Shown here: positions 56,349 through 64,000 of the stretch, in pieces
Position numbering within the stretch: position 1 is the first letter of the stretch
Layout of the letters: each line of letters opens with the position of its first letter
Translations under genes and position numbers: made by a program
NCBI GenBank assembly: GCA_016710465.1
Contig: JADJVS010000014.1
Coordinates: 1,178,001 to 1,242,000, forward strand
DNA: 64,000 nt
From: Sulfuritalea sp.
Lineage (GTDB): Bacteria; Pseudomonadota; Gammaproteobacteria; Burkholderiales; Rhodocyclaceae
Direction of reading: 5' to 3'
The notes under the pieces: model-generated
The model's input: the letters and a program-made list of their open reading frames with translations, nothing else
What the model was told of the DNA's origin: nothing
Databases searched by the model: none

Positions 56349-58927
56349 ACAGCGCCCCCATGGTCGCGGCGCCGAAGAAAGTGTCGCTGGAGCTCAACGC
56401 GATTTTCGAGAACGCGACCGTCGGGATCGTGTTTACGCGCAATCGCAAGCTGATGCAGGCCAACCGGCTGTGCGCGGAGATGTTCGGCTATGACCTGGAG
56501 GCTTTCATCGGGCAGCCCGCGTTGATACTGTACGAGAGTCCGGAAGCCTACTCGGCGCTTGGCCGCTTGGCCGGACCGGAGCTGACCGCGGGCAAGTCCT
56601 TTCGCGACGAGATCCAGCTCAAGCGCAAGGATGGCAGCCTGTTCTGGTGTCGCGTCTCGGCCAAGGCGGTCAATCCCGATTCACCCGGCCAGGGCACGCT
56701 GTGGATTCTCGAGGACATGTCCGAGGATCGATTGATGCTGGAGTGCCTCGAGCGCACCACGCTGGAACTGTCGGCCGTTCTAGATACCGCCTCGGCGGGC
56801 ATTGCCGTGGTGCGTGATCGCATCTTCGTGCGCTGTAACCGGCGTTTCGAGGAACTGTTCGATCTGGACGCCGGCTCGCTGATTGGCAAATCGGTGCGCG
56901 TGCTGTATGACAGCGACGCCGAGTTCGAGGCCGTCGGCGCGGAGGTGTATGCCGACTTCACCGCGGGCAGGGTGCATCGTCGCGACCAGCGGCATCGTCG
57001 TCGCGACGGACGCATCACCTGGATGCGCGTCAGCGGCAGCGTTTTCGACGTCACCCGCCCCTATTCCGGCTCGGTGTGGCTGGCCGAGGACTTCACCGCC
57101 ACGCGCGAGGCCGAAGAGCGCGCGCGTCAGGCCTATGACGAACAACAGATCATCTTCGACAACGCGGCGGTCGGCATCCTGTTCGCGCGCGACCGCATGG
57201 TGCAGCGCTGCAACTGTCGGCTGGCGGAGATCTTCGGTTACGAGCCGGACGAGCTGCCCGGACGGTCGACGCGCATCTTCTATCTCAACGAGGCTGACTA
57301 CCAGAGCCATGGCGCGGAGATCATGCCGGTTGTCATCGGGGGCGGCACCTATGTCGGGGAACTGCGCGTTCGCCACCGGGACGGCCATGCCTTCTGGGTT
57401 CGGGCGACGGGACGGCGGGTGGTCGGCGAGAGCGATGGCGTGGATCTGACCTGGATCATCGAGGACGTCACCGAGCGCCATCAGGCCGAGGATGCCCTGC
57501 TGCGCGCCCACGAGGAACTCGAGCAGCGCGTTGTCGAGCGAACCGCGGAGCTGGCCAGCGCCAACACGCAGTTGCAGGAAGAAGTCTTCGAGCGCATGCA
57601 GGCGGAACAGCGCATCTGGCACGTCGCCCACCACGACAGCCTGACCGGCTTGCCCAACCGGGCGCTTTTGCACGACCGGCTGCAGCAGGCGCTGGCCAAG
57701 GCGCAGCGCGGGCGGCACCGCGTCGCGGTGATGTTCCTTGACCTCGACCGCTTCAAGAGCGTCAACGACAGCCTGGGTCATGCGGTCGGCGATGAGCTGC
57801 TGAAGTATGTCGCGGCACGGTTGGCCAGCGCGGTGCGCGCCGTCGACATCGTCTCGCGCCTGGGGGGGGACGAGTTCGTCATCGTGCTGGAAGATGCCGG
57901 CTCGCCCGACGACGTGGTGCAGGTGGCGGAGAAGATCATCGGCGCGCTGTCGCCCGAAGTCGCTATCGGCGGTCACCGGTTGCGGGCCACGCCGTCGATC
58001 GGCATCAGCATCTTCCCGGACGACGCGCAAGAGGCCTTTGCCTTGATGAAGAACGCCGATACCGCGATGTACCACGCCAAGGCGGCGGGGAGGAACAACT
58101 TCCAGTTTTTCGCCCGCGAGATGAACGAGCAGGCGACGCATTTCTTTACCCTGGAAAACAAGCTGCGGCATGCCATCGAAGCCGGGCAATTGCTGCTGAA
58201 TTTCCAGCCCTTGATCGATTGGCGGCAGCGCGCCGTGTGCGGTCTGGAGGCGCTGGTGCGCTGGAAAGATCCCGAGCAGGGCCTGATCCAGCCGGCGGAG
58301 TTCATACCCATCGCCGAGGAGACCGGCCTGATCGTCCCCGTCGGCGAGTGGGTGCTTGGCGCGGCCCTGCGCCAGAATCGCCTGTGGCAACAGCAGGGAC
58401 GGCCCTTGGTGCCGATTTCGGTGAATCTGTCGCCGCGCCAGTTCCGCGAAAAGGATTTTGTGGCCAACCTGCGCCGCATCCTCGCCGATACCGGCCAGCC
58501 GGCGCGCTTGCTCGAACTGGAAATCACCGAAGGCACGCTGATGCACGATATCGAGGAGACCCATGCGCGCCTTGACGAGATCGCGGCGATGGGCGTGCGC
58601 CTGGCGATCGACGATTTCGGTACCGGCTATTCGAGCCTGAGCTATCTCAAGCGTTTCCCGGTGCACAAGCTGAAGATCGACCAGAGCTTCATCCGCGACC
58701 TGACCACCGATCGCGACGACGCGGCAATCGTGAGCGCCATCGTCGGCCTGGCGGCAAACCTCGGCCTGGACATCCTCGCCGAGGGTGTCGAAACGCGCGA
58801 ACAGCTCGATGCGCTGGTGGCGCTGGGTTGCGAGTGCTTTCAGGGCAAGTTGTTCGCGCCGCCGCTGCCGCCGCTGGCCGGCGACGAGATATTTCGGCCG
58901 CGGTTGCCGAATGGGGCTAGGGCATAA
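56330..58927 (+). CDS. PAS-GGDEF-EAL cyclic-di-GMP signalling protein
   Basis: The 865-residue protein has three PAS domains (about residues 20-130, 145-260, 275-390), a coiled-coil linker (EELEQRVVERTAELASANTQ), then GGDEF with intact SRLGGDEF and an RAVD I-site five residues before it, then EAL with LEALVRW, DDFGTGYSSLSYL and the KIDQSF lysine. Both enzymatic motifs look intact. ATG 56345, overlapping the previous stop, is an alternative start. Soluble by sequence. It is unbroken, unlike the related gene at 23135. Confidence 0.93.
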   Translation: MLPRPMNSAPMVAAPKKVSLELNAIFENATVGIVFTRNRKLMQANRLCAEMFGYDLEAFIGQPALILYESPEAYSALGRLAGPELTAGKSFRDEIQLKRKDGSLFWCRVSAKAVNPDSPGQGTLWILEDMSEDRLMLECLERTTLELSAVLDTASAGIAVVRDRIFVRCNRRFEELFDLDAGSLIGKSVRVLYDSDAEFEAVGAEVYADFTAGRVHRRDQRHRRRDGRITWMRVSGSVFDVTRPYSGSVWLAEDFTATREAEERARQAYDEQQIIFDNAAVGILFARDRMVQRCNCRLAEIFGYEPDELPGRSTRIFYLNEADYQSHGAEIMPVVIGGGTYVGELRVRHRDGHAFWVRATGRRVVGESDGVDLTWIIEDVTERHQAEDALLRAHEELEQRVVERTAELASANTQLQEEVFERMQAEQRIWHVAHHDSLTGLPNRALLHDRLQQALAKAQRGRHRVAVMFLDLDRFKSVNDSLGHAVGDELLKYVAARLASAVRAVDIVSRLGGDEFVIVLEDAGSPDDVVQVAEKIIGALSPEVAIGGHRLRATPSIGISIFPDDAQEAFALMKNADTAMYHAKAAGRNNFQFFAREMNEQATHFFTLENKLRHAIEAGQLLLNFQPLIDWRQRAVCGLEALVRWKDPEQGLIQPAEFIPIAEETGLIVPVGEWVLGAALRQNRLWQQQGRPLVPISVNLSPRQFREKDFVANLRRILADTGQPARLLELEITEGTLMHDIEETHARLDEIAAMGVRLAIDDFGTGYSSLSYLKRFPVHKLKIDQSFIRDLTTDRDDAAIVSAIVGLAANLGLDILAEGVETREQLDALVALGCECFQGKLFAPPLPPLAGDEIFRPRLPNGARA

Positions 58928-58928
58928 T
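58923..58928 (+). promoter_or_regulatory. FKBP -10 box candidate
   Basis: CATAAT, 37 nt before the FKBP ATG and overlapping the stop region of the GGDEF-EAL gene. Confidence 0.3.
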
Positions 58929-58964
58929 CCGGCCTTCTCGCAAACACATCAAGGGAGCAGGGCA

Positions 58965-59309
58965 ATGAGTCAAGTTACCACGGCCAGCGGGCTGATCATC
59001 GAGGACCTGGTTGTCGGCGAAGGCGCCGAAGCCGCGGCCGGGCAACATGTCACCGTTCATTACACCGGCTGGCTGACCGACGGACGCAAGTTCGATTCGA
59101 GCAAGGATAGAAACGACCCGTTTGCCTTTGCGCTGGGCGCGCGCCATGTCATCGCCGGCTGGGACGAGGGCGTTCAGGGCATGAAGATCGGCGGCAGCCG
59201 CAAGCTCACCATCCCGCCCGAACTCGGCTATGGCGCGCGCGGCGCCGGGGGCGTGATTCCGCCGAATGCGACACTGGTGTTCGAAGTGGAGCTGCTCGGT
59301 CTGGATTGA
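58965..59309 (+). CDS. FKBP-type peptidyl-prolyl isomerase
   Basis: The 114-residue single-domain cytoplasmic FKBP has the motifs VHYTGWLTDGRKFDSS, FALGARHVIAGWDEGVQGM and IPPELGYGARGAGGVIPPNATL-type, with all active-site aromatics present. GGGAG lies 8 nt upstream of ATG 58965. No signal peptide. Confidence 0.95.
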   Translation: MSQVTTASGLIIEDLVVGEGAEAAAGQHVTVHYTGWLTDGRKFDSSKDRNDPFAFALGARHVIAGWDEGVQGMKIGGSRKLTIPPELGYGARGAGGVIPPNATLVFEVELLGLD

Positions 59310-59347
59310 ACTTCGGAGACGGCGGCCGACTCGGCTCGCGCGGGCGC

Positions 59348-60508
59348 ATGGCTTTCTTTCCCTCATCCCGGTTGCCCAACGTCGGCACCACGATCTTCAC
59401 CGTCATGTCGCGGCTGGCCGCGGAACACGGCGCGATCAACCTGTCGCAGGGTTTTCCGGACTTCTCGCCCTCGCCGCTGTTGCTTGAGCGCGTTGCCCAC
59501 CACATGGCGGCGGGCGCCAACCAGTATCCGCCGATGGCGGGCGTCGCCCCGCTGCGCGAGGCGATCGCCGAAAAGGTGGCGCGCCTGTACCTGGCCAACT
59601 ATGACCCGGAAAGCGAGATCACCGTCACCGCCGGCGCGACCCAGGCGATCTACACCGCGATCGCGTCCTGCGTGCGGCCCGGTGACGAGGTGATCGTCTT
59701 TGCCCCGGTGTATGACTCGTATGTACCCGGCATCGAGCTGAACGGCGGCCACGCGGTCTACGCCCACCTGCGATTTCCGGATTTCAAGCCGGACTGGGAG
59801 GAGGTGCGCGCACTGATCACGCCGCGCACGCGCATGATCATCATCAACTCGCCGCACAATCCGAGCGGGACCCTCTGGTCCGCCGACGACATGGCGATGC
59901 TGGAAACCCTGGTGCGCGACAGCAAGATCGTCGTCGTCAGCGACGAGGTCTATGAACATGTCGTCTTTGACCAGGAGACGGGGCGGCGGCACGAAAGCGT
60001 GACCCGCTACCCCGGCCTGCGCGAGCGCAGCTTCGTGATATCCAGCTTCGGCAAGACCTACCACGTCACCGGCTGGAAGGTCGCCTACTGCCTGGCGCCG
60101 CGCGCGCTGAGCACCGAATTTCGCAAGGCGCACCAGTTCATCGTGTTCACCGTACATCACCCGTCGCAATTGGCGCTGGCCGACTTCATGCGCGCCAAGC
60201 CGGAATTCGCCGACAATCTGGCGGATTTTTACCGGAACAAGCGCGACTTTTTCCGCAAGCAGCTTGAGGCGTCGAAGTTCGAGCTGCTGCCCTGCGCCGG
60301 CACCTACTTCCAGCTCGCCACCTACGCCGCCATCAGCGACGAGCCGGATACCAGTTTCGTCCAGCGCCTGACCAGGGAATTCGGCGTCGCGGCGATTCCG
60401 GTGTCGGTGTTCAATCCCGATGGCGAGGACAAGCGGGTGATCCGCTTCTGCTTTGCAAAGACCGAGAGTACCTTGGCGGCGGCGGGCGAGCGGCTGCGGA
60501 AGATTTAG
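59348..60508 (+). CDS. PLP-dependent methionine-type aminotransferase (YbdL-like)
   Basis: The 386-residue class I aminotransferase closely follows E. coli YbdL: LPNVGTTIFTVMSRLAAEHG, INLSQGFPDF, NSPHNPSGT, SDEVYEHVVF and the PLP lysine in SSFGKTYHVTGWK. The family prefers methionine, histidine and aromatic donors. ATG 59348 fits the family better than the TTG at 59306. It could complete methionine salvage by amination of ketomethylthiobutyrate, but lies 38 kb from mtnA. Confidence 0.9.
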   Translation: MAFFPSSRLPNVGTTIFTVMSRLAAEHGAINLSQGFPDFSPSPLLLERVAHHMAAGANQYPPMAGVAPLREAIAEKVARLYLANYDPESEITVTAGATQAIYTAIASCVRPGDEVIVFAPVYDSYVPGIELNGGHAVYAHLRFPDFKPDWEEVRALITPRTRMIIINSPHNPSGTLWSADDMAMLETLVRDSKIVVVSDEVYEHVVFDQETGRRHESVTRYPGLRERSFVISSFGKTYHVTGWKVAYCLAPRALSTEFRKAHQFIVFTVHHPSQLALADFMRAKPEFADNLADFYRNKRDFFRKQLEASKFELLPCAGTYFQLATYAAISDEPDTSFVQRLTREFGVAAIPVSVFNPDGEDKRVIRFCFAKTESTLAAAGERLRKI

Positions 60509-60665
60509 CGCCACACGGCGCGGCAATTCGGCCTGTGCCGGAATACCGATCCCGCAAGCGGGATACCGTCTGCGCCTCTGGCGCGGGGCTTTGCCTGACG
60601 GGGAAAGCGCTTCGCGCGCCGTCAATATCCCACAAGGGGATACCGCCTGCGCCTCTGGCGCAGAC
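60509..60665. repeat. Intergenic stem-loop repeat, two direct units
   Basis: Two units of about 34 bp (60551-60584 and 60629-60661) share CCC-CAAG-GGATACCG followed by CTGCGCCTCTGGCGC. Each can fold into two hairpins: CCCGC-AA-GCGGG in the first unit (degenerate in the second) and GCGCC-TCT-GGCGC in both. A partial relative lies near 36776. No reading frame in the gap looks coding. Confidence 0.55.
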
Positions 60666-60667
60666 AT

Positions 60668-60699
60668 AAAAAAAGCCCGATGCTTGTGGCATCGGGCTT
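60668..60699 (-). terminator. Rho-independent terminator of the phasin gene
   Basis: On the reverse strand, an 11-bp perfect stem AAGCCCGATGC/GCATCGGGCTT with a 5-nt loop is followed by a T7 run. It ends 50 nt after the phasin stop. Confidence 0.9.
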
Positions 60700-60748
60700 G
60701 AAACCAGCCCCATTGCGGGGCCGGAGGAGGAGACGTTACAGGCCTTGC

Positions 60749-61312
60749 TTAGGCGGCCTTCTTGGCCTTCGGCGCGGCGACGCCGGTACCGACAGCCTTG
60801 ACGGTGGCGGAGGTCGCGGCAGCCACGTTGGCTTCGGCGATCTCGGCGACTTGCTTGGCAGCCTTGGTCATGCTGTCGTAGGCCGAGTTGGCGGCGGCGA
60901 TGGCTTGCTTGACGGCGGCTACGGCGACATCGGAACCGGCCGGGGCGTTCTTGGCGGCCTTGTCGAGGGCGGTGGCGACGGTCTTGTTCATTTCCGAGAA
61001 CTGGCTCTCAACGACCTTCGACAGCTCTTCCTGGGTCTGGGTGGCGATTTCATACACGCTGCGCGAGTAGGCAACGGCCTTCTCGACGGCGGGCTGGGCC
61101 AGGGTGGCTTGCATGGCGACCAGTTGCTGCACGTCCTTGACGGCGAGCAGCGCCTTGGCGTTGGCAACGCTGTCTTCCAGCACGGCGCGGGCGGTGTTCA
61201 GGTTCAGGGCGGCGAGGCGCTCGGCGCTGGCGAAGGCCGTGTTGGCGATGGTCAGCAGGGTCTCGACGTTGGCTTTGTTGGCGCTGGCGAATTGTTCGGC
61301 GGCTACGTTCAT
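60749..61312 (-). CDS. phaP: Phasin (polyhydroxyalkanoate granule protein)
   Basis: The 187-residue helical protein begins MNVAAEQFASANKANVETLL and is rich in alanine with few aromatics, has amphipathic repeats (AVLEDSVANAKALLAVKDVQ) and a basic Ala/Lys tail ending APKAKKAA, as in betaproteobacterial PhaP phasins that coat PHA granules. AGGAG lies 7 nt before the ATG. Strong promoter and terminator make it a monocistronic, highly expressed gene. Confidence 0.9.
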   Translation of the reverse strand: MNVAAEQFASANKANVETLLTIANTAFASAERLAALNLNTARAVLEDSVANAKALLAVKDVQQLVAMQATLAQPAVEKAVAYSRSVYEIATQTQEELSKVVESQFSEMNKTVATALDKAAKNAPAGSDVAVAAVKQAIAAANSAYDSMTKAAKQVAEIAEANVAAATSATVKAVGTGVAAPKAKKAA

Positions 61313-61405
61313 GGTGTTCTCCTAAGATTGGACTGGATTCAGTTAAGGTTTCTTCTAGACCGCTCCTTTCCCTCCGGAGCGATGTTGCAGTGCATCATGG
61401 TTCGT
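61313..61405 (-). other. Phasin 5' untranslated leader
   Basis: About 85-90 nt between the promoter and the phasin start. It has the AGGAG ribosome site at its end and an internal GGAGCG/CGCTCC pairing (61363-61383). No regulatory RNA family recognised. Confidence 0.35.
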
Positions 61406-61433
61406 ATTATAGGGATCGAACTCGCCCTGTCAA
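61406..61433 (-). promoter_or_regulatory. Perfect sigma-70 promoter of the phasin gene
   Basis: On the reverse strand TTGACA (61428-61433) and TATAAT (61406-61411) are both exact consensus hexamers, 16 nt apart. The transcript would have an untranslated leader of about 85 nt before the phasin ATG. Confidence 0.9.
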
Positions 61434-61508
61434 GAGTTTTTTGGTGCAACGCACCATTTAATTTTTTCTGCTGTGTTAACTAAATAGAAACAACATAGTA
61501 ACAAAAGC

Positions 61509-61534
61509 AAAAAAGGCCCGTGCGGGCCTTTTTT
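61509..61534. terminator. Bidirectional terminator
   Basis: AAAAAAGGCCCG-TG-CGGGCCTTTTTT is a perfect 12-bp inverted repeat with A and T runs, so it works on either strand. It lies 19 nt after the stop of the reverse enoyl-CoA hydratase gene. Confidence 0.9.
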
Positions 61535-61553
61535 GGTGCATTGCCGCAGGGCG

Positions 61554-62330
61554 TCAGCGGTTGCAGAAGGCGGGCTTTCTTTTCTCGACGAAGGCCGCCA
61601 TGCCTTCCTTTTGGTCGTCGAGCGCAAACGCTGAATGGAAGGTCCGGCGTTCGAACAGCAGGCCCTCCTGCAAGGCCGATTCGTAGGCGCGATTGACCGA
61701 TTCCTTGATCATCATCACCACCGGCAACGAGAATCCGGCGATCACGGCGGCTGCGGCGAGGGCTTCCTCAAGCAGCTTGTCGGCGGCGATGACCCGCGCC
61801 ACCAGGCCCGAGCGTTCCGCTTCGGCGGCATCCATGAAGCGCGAGGTCAGGCACATGTCCATCGCCTTGGCCTTGCCGATGGCGCGCGGCAGCCGCTGCG
61901 TGCCGCCGGCGCCGGGCAGCACGCCGAGCTTGATTTCCGGCTGGCCGAACTTTGCCGTATCGGCAGCGAAAATCATGTCGCACATCATCGCCAGTTCGCA
62001 GCCACCGCCCAGCGCAAAGCCGGCGACCGCGGCGATCATCGGCTTGCGGCAGCGGGCGACACGATTCCAGTTGCGGCTGATGTAGTTCGCCTTGTAGACG
62101 TCCATGAAGTTCCAGCTCGACATGGCGCCGATGTCGGCACCGGCGGCAAAGGCCTTGTCCGAGCCGGTGATGACGATGCAGCCGATGTTCTCGTCGGCCT
62201 CGAAGCCGTCCAGCGCCGCGCCGAGTTCGTCGATCAGGCGGTCATTCAAGGCGTTCATGGCCTTCGGCCGGTTGAGGGTGACGAGGCCGACCTTGTCGCG
62301 CGTCTCGACGATGATGTTTTCGTAAGTCAC
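61554..62330 (-). CDS. Short-chain enoyl-CoA hydratase (crotonase family)
   Basis: The 258-residue enzyme has the oxyanion hole AFAAGADIGAM and ALGGGCELAMMCD with the first catalytic glutamate, and LGVLPGAGGTQRLPR near the second. It should hydrate 2-enoyl-CoA in beta-oxidation or feed PHA synthesis. The GTG start overlaps the lptA stop (GTGA), so it is coupled to the LPS-transport operon in the position where lptB is usual. It ends at a bidirectional terminator, facing the phasin gene. Confidence 0.93.
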   Translation of the reverse strand: MTYENIIVETRDKVGLVTLNRPKAMNALNDRLIDELGAALDGFEADENIGCIVITGSDKAFAAGADIGAMSSWNFMDVYKANYISRNWNRVARCRKPMIAAVAGFALGGGCELAMMCDMIFAADTAKFGQPEIKLGVLPGAGGTQRLPRAIGKAKAMDMCLTSRFMDAAEAERSGLVARVIAADKLLEEALAAAAVIAGFSLPVVMMIKESVNRAYESALQEGLLFERRTFHSAFALDDQKEGMAAFVEKRKPAFCNR

Positions 62331-62947
62331 TTCGTCTTCTCCTGGGTTGGCTTGCCGATGTCCTGGGTGCCCTTGAGCGCCGTCCCGGCGGGTGCCGGTG
62401 GGGTACCCGCGCCGTCCTTGTTGCGCGGCTGGATCACGGCGCGCACCCGCTCGCGGCTGTTGCCAGGCGCGCGCGTGCCGTTGGGTCCGCTGGTCACCAC
62501 GTACTGCTCGCTGCGTGCGTCATAGGAAATGAATTGCCCGCGCACTTCGTCAAGGCCGCTCTTGACCCTGGCGCGACCGAAGAACTCTGTCTTCTCCGAC
62601 CTGGCGTCGTGCTCGATGCGCTCGGCCTCGCCTTCGATGTATTCGTCGAGGCCCTCGCGCTTCTGGCGGAAGTTCGCCAGCGTCGTGCCGGCGCTGGCGA
62701 TCCCGCGCTGGTAGCCGTCGTCGTCCTGCTGCACCAAGATGCGCTCGGCCCGGATAACCAGCGTGCCCTTGGCCAACTGGACGTTGCCCTCGAATGTCTG
62801 CAGCTTCTTCACGTCATCGACGCTGACCCGGTCGGCCTCGATGTTGACCGGCTTGTCGCGGTCGGCTTTTTCGGCCTGCACGGCGGGTGCCGACAACAGC
62901 AGGCAGCCGATCCCGGCAAGGAGGGCGTGTTTCGGAATGGCGTTCAT
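62327..62947 (-). CDS. lptA: LPS transport periplasmic protein LptA
   Basis: The 206-residue protein has a signal peptide (HALLAGIGCLLLSAPAVQA) and the OstA beta-jellyroll: VNIEADRVSVDDVKKLQTFEGNV, then KGTLVIRAERILV. It bridges inner and outer membrane for LPS. It has a Pro/Gly/Lys-rich C-terminal tail of about 40 residues beyond the core. The start overlaps the lptC stop. Confidence 0.93.
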   Translation of the reverse strand: MNAIPKHALLAGIGCLLLSAPAVQAEKADRDKPVNIEADRVSVDDVKKLQTFEGNVQLAKGTLVIRAERILVQQDDDGYQRGIASAGTTLANFRQKREGLDEYIEGEAERIEHDARSEKTEFFGRARVKSGLDEVRGQFISYDARSEQYVVTSGPNGTRAPGNSRERVRAVIQPRNKDGAGTPPAPAGTALKGTQDIGKPTQEKTK

Positions 62948-63519
62948 GGTTTCTCCGTCCGTTTACTGTACAAGGTGCCGGTGACCCGGCCGCGCAGCAC
63001 CGATATTCCGGTTTTGTTGTCGATTTCCAGGCCCGTGCCGCGAATGATGCTGCGGCCCTGGGTGATGGTTACGGGATCGCGGCTCAGTCCGCGCTCCTCG
63101 TCGGGAAAGAGCTTCAGGCTGCGCGTGTCGAGCTGGGTCGGAGGGGCATCGCCCGAGGCGGCGTGGCGCAGCACGCGCACCTGGTCCAGCAGATCGATTT
63201 CCTTGCCGTCCGCGCCGATCAGGGCCAGCTTGGCGCCGATCTCGGTCGGCGCGGTCTGGTGAAAGGTGACATGCGGGCCATTCACGAGTGTCGTGTCGTC
63301 GTCCGGAAAATGCACCAGCTTCTCGCCGACCAGCGTGTGCTGCAGCCTGCCCTGGACATCGAAACGGCGCACCTCGAAGCGTTCAACCATGTAGTCGGGA
63401 TCATGGCGCAGCGGCGCGCGCGGCTTGTCGCCCTCGATCAGCCGGCTGAGCCAGAAGGTCAGCGCCGCCAGCAGCAGCAGCATCCCCAGGGGCACCAGCG
63501 AGGCACCGTGATCCTTCAC
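62944..63519 (-). CDS. lptC: LPS export protein LptC
   Basis: The 191-residue bitopic protein has one transmembrane helix (LVPLGMLLLLAALTFWLSRL) and the LptC jellyroll (YMVERFEVRRFDVQGRLQHTLVGEKL). It receives LPS from LptBFG and passes it to LptA. GTG 63519 overlaps the kdsC stop (GTGA) and is preferred to the longer in-frame extension to 63549. Confidence 0.92.
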   Translation of the reverse strand: MKDHGASLVPLGMLLLLAALTFWLSRLIEGDKPRAPLRHDPDYMVERFEVRRFDVQGRLQHTLVGEKLVHFPDDDTTLVNGPHVTFHQTAPTEIGAKLALIGADGKEIDLLDQVRVLRHAASGDAPPTQLDTRSLKLFPDEERGLSRDPVTITQGRSIIRGTGLEIDNKTGISVLRGRVTGTLYSKRTEKP

Positions 63520-64000
63520 GCCAGGTACTCCGCCATCGCCGCCTGCCACTTGCCCTGCGCGCGCAGGATCAGCTCGCAGACTTCGCGCACGCCGCCGCGC
63601 CCGCCCCCGTATCGGGTGACATGGTCAACGCGGGCCTTGACCTCGTCGTGACCGTCGGCCACCGTGGCGGAAAATCCGCAGGCGCGCAGGACTGGCAGGT
63701 CGACCACGTCGTCACCCATGTAACCGGCCTGGGCGAGGCCGATGCCGCGGGCGCGCACCAGGGATTCCATCAGGCCGCGCTTGTCCTCGATGCCCATGTG
63801 CAATTCGCGGATGCCGAGATTTTCGGCACGCGAGCGGAGGGCCGGCGAACTGCGTCCGCTGATGATCGCCACTTCGATGCCGGCGTGCTGCAGCATTTTC
63901 AGGCCGTGACCGTCGAGGCTGGAGAATGCTTTGATCTCGTCGCCCTCGGAGCCGAAGTACAGCGTGCCGTCGGTCAGTACGCCGTCGACGTCGAAGCCCA
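63516..64000 (-). CDS. kdsC: KDO-8-phosphate phosphatase KdsC, partial
   Basis: HAD-family phosphatase producing Kdo for the LPS core. The visible 161 residues start within the FDVDGVLTDG motif (nucleophile Asp and acid Asp) and contain AIISGRSS and GYMGDDVVDLPVL. The 5' end lies beyond the window. First visible gene of the kdsC-lptC-lptA-hydratase operon. Confidence 0.95.
   Translation of the reverse strand, partial: GFDVDGVLTDGTLYFGSEGDEIKAFSSLDGHGLKMLQHAGIEVAIISGRSSPALRSRAENLGIRELHMGIEDKRGLMESLVRARGIGLAQAGYMGDDVVDLPVLRACGFSATVADGHDEVKARVDHVTRYGGGRGGVREVCELILRAQGKWQAAMAEYLA

Overview
The window reads as a chromosomal segment of a GC-rich betaproteobacterium, most likely in or near the Rhodocyclales. 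The evidence is the gene content and order: a long dcw cluster followed by lpxC, a DUF721/DciA gene, an M23 peptidase and secA; yhdP-nitrilase-tldD facing glnE; an Lpt/Kdo operon; and a polyhydroxyalkanoate phasin. MurE carries the DNPR signature of meso-diaminopimelate ligases, so the cell is Gram-negative in its wall chemistry. No rRNA, tRNA, CRISPR array or transposase was seen.

Layout. 1-14822: cell-wall synthesis and division genes ftsI(partial)-murE-murF-mraY-murD-ftsW-murG-murC-murB-ddl-ftsQ-ftsA-ftsZ, nearly all overlapping by 1-11 nt, so they are probably translationally coupled. 14834-20286: lpxC, a small membrane protein, dciA (reverse), an M23 endopeptidase and secA; lpxC and secA share near-identical promoters. 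20286-26753: mtnA with a class II aldolase (a likely methylthioadenosine/DHAP shunt), fbp, and a large CBS-PAS-GGDEF-EAL protein; mtnA, fbp and the GGDEF-EAL gene are all frameshifted as assembled. 26787-29865: pyrF and glnS (reverse) and crcB. 29982-32949: a reverse, translationally coupled set of unusual composition: a DUF2156 protein, a SET-domain methyltransferase, an EamA-type transporter and a secreted barrel-like protein, facing an HTH regulator. 33478-36680: a toxin-antitoxin island (Phd-PIN, MazEF, a DUF1778-GNAT pair, Fic with a convergent small ORF carrying the Fic-inhibitory motif). 36845-51077: hrpA, an EI24 membrane protein, a molybdopterin-binding-fold protein, tldD, a nitrilase, yhdP and glnE. 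51202-60508: vapBC, argJ, an ICMT-like membrane protein, DUF4202, two tandem beta-hydroxyacid dehydrogenases, a second PAS-GGDEF-EAL protein, an FKBP and a methionine-type aminotransferase. 60509-64000: phasin under a perfect sigma-70 promoter, then kdsC-lptC-lptA coupled to an enoyl-CoA hydratase.

The strongest unexplained signal is a dispersed 22-bp DNA motif. Its consensus is AGTCGGCGCTGG followed directly by CGACACGGCG. I found 17 copies, in both orientations, inside genes in four different reading frames and also between genes. It behaves like a DNA-level signal of the uptake-sequence type rather than a protein motif, and I do not recognise it. Other notable points are purine-tract inverted repeats that lengthen MurG and appear to have broken mtnA, a hairpin that would hide the murD ribosome-binding site, and a C8 tract that puts the SET-domain gene out of frame right after its start.
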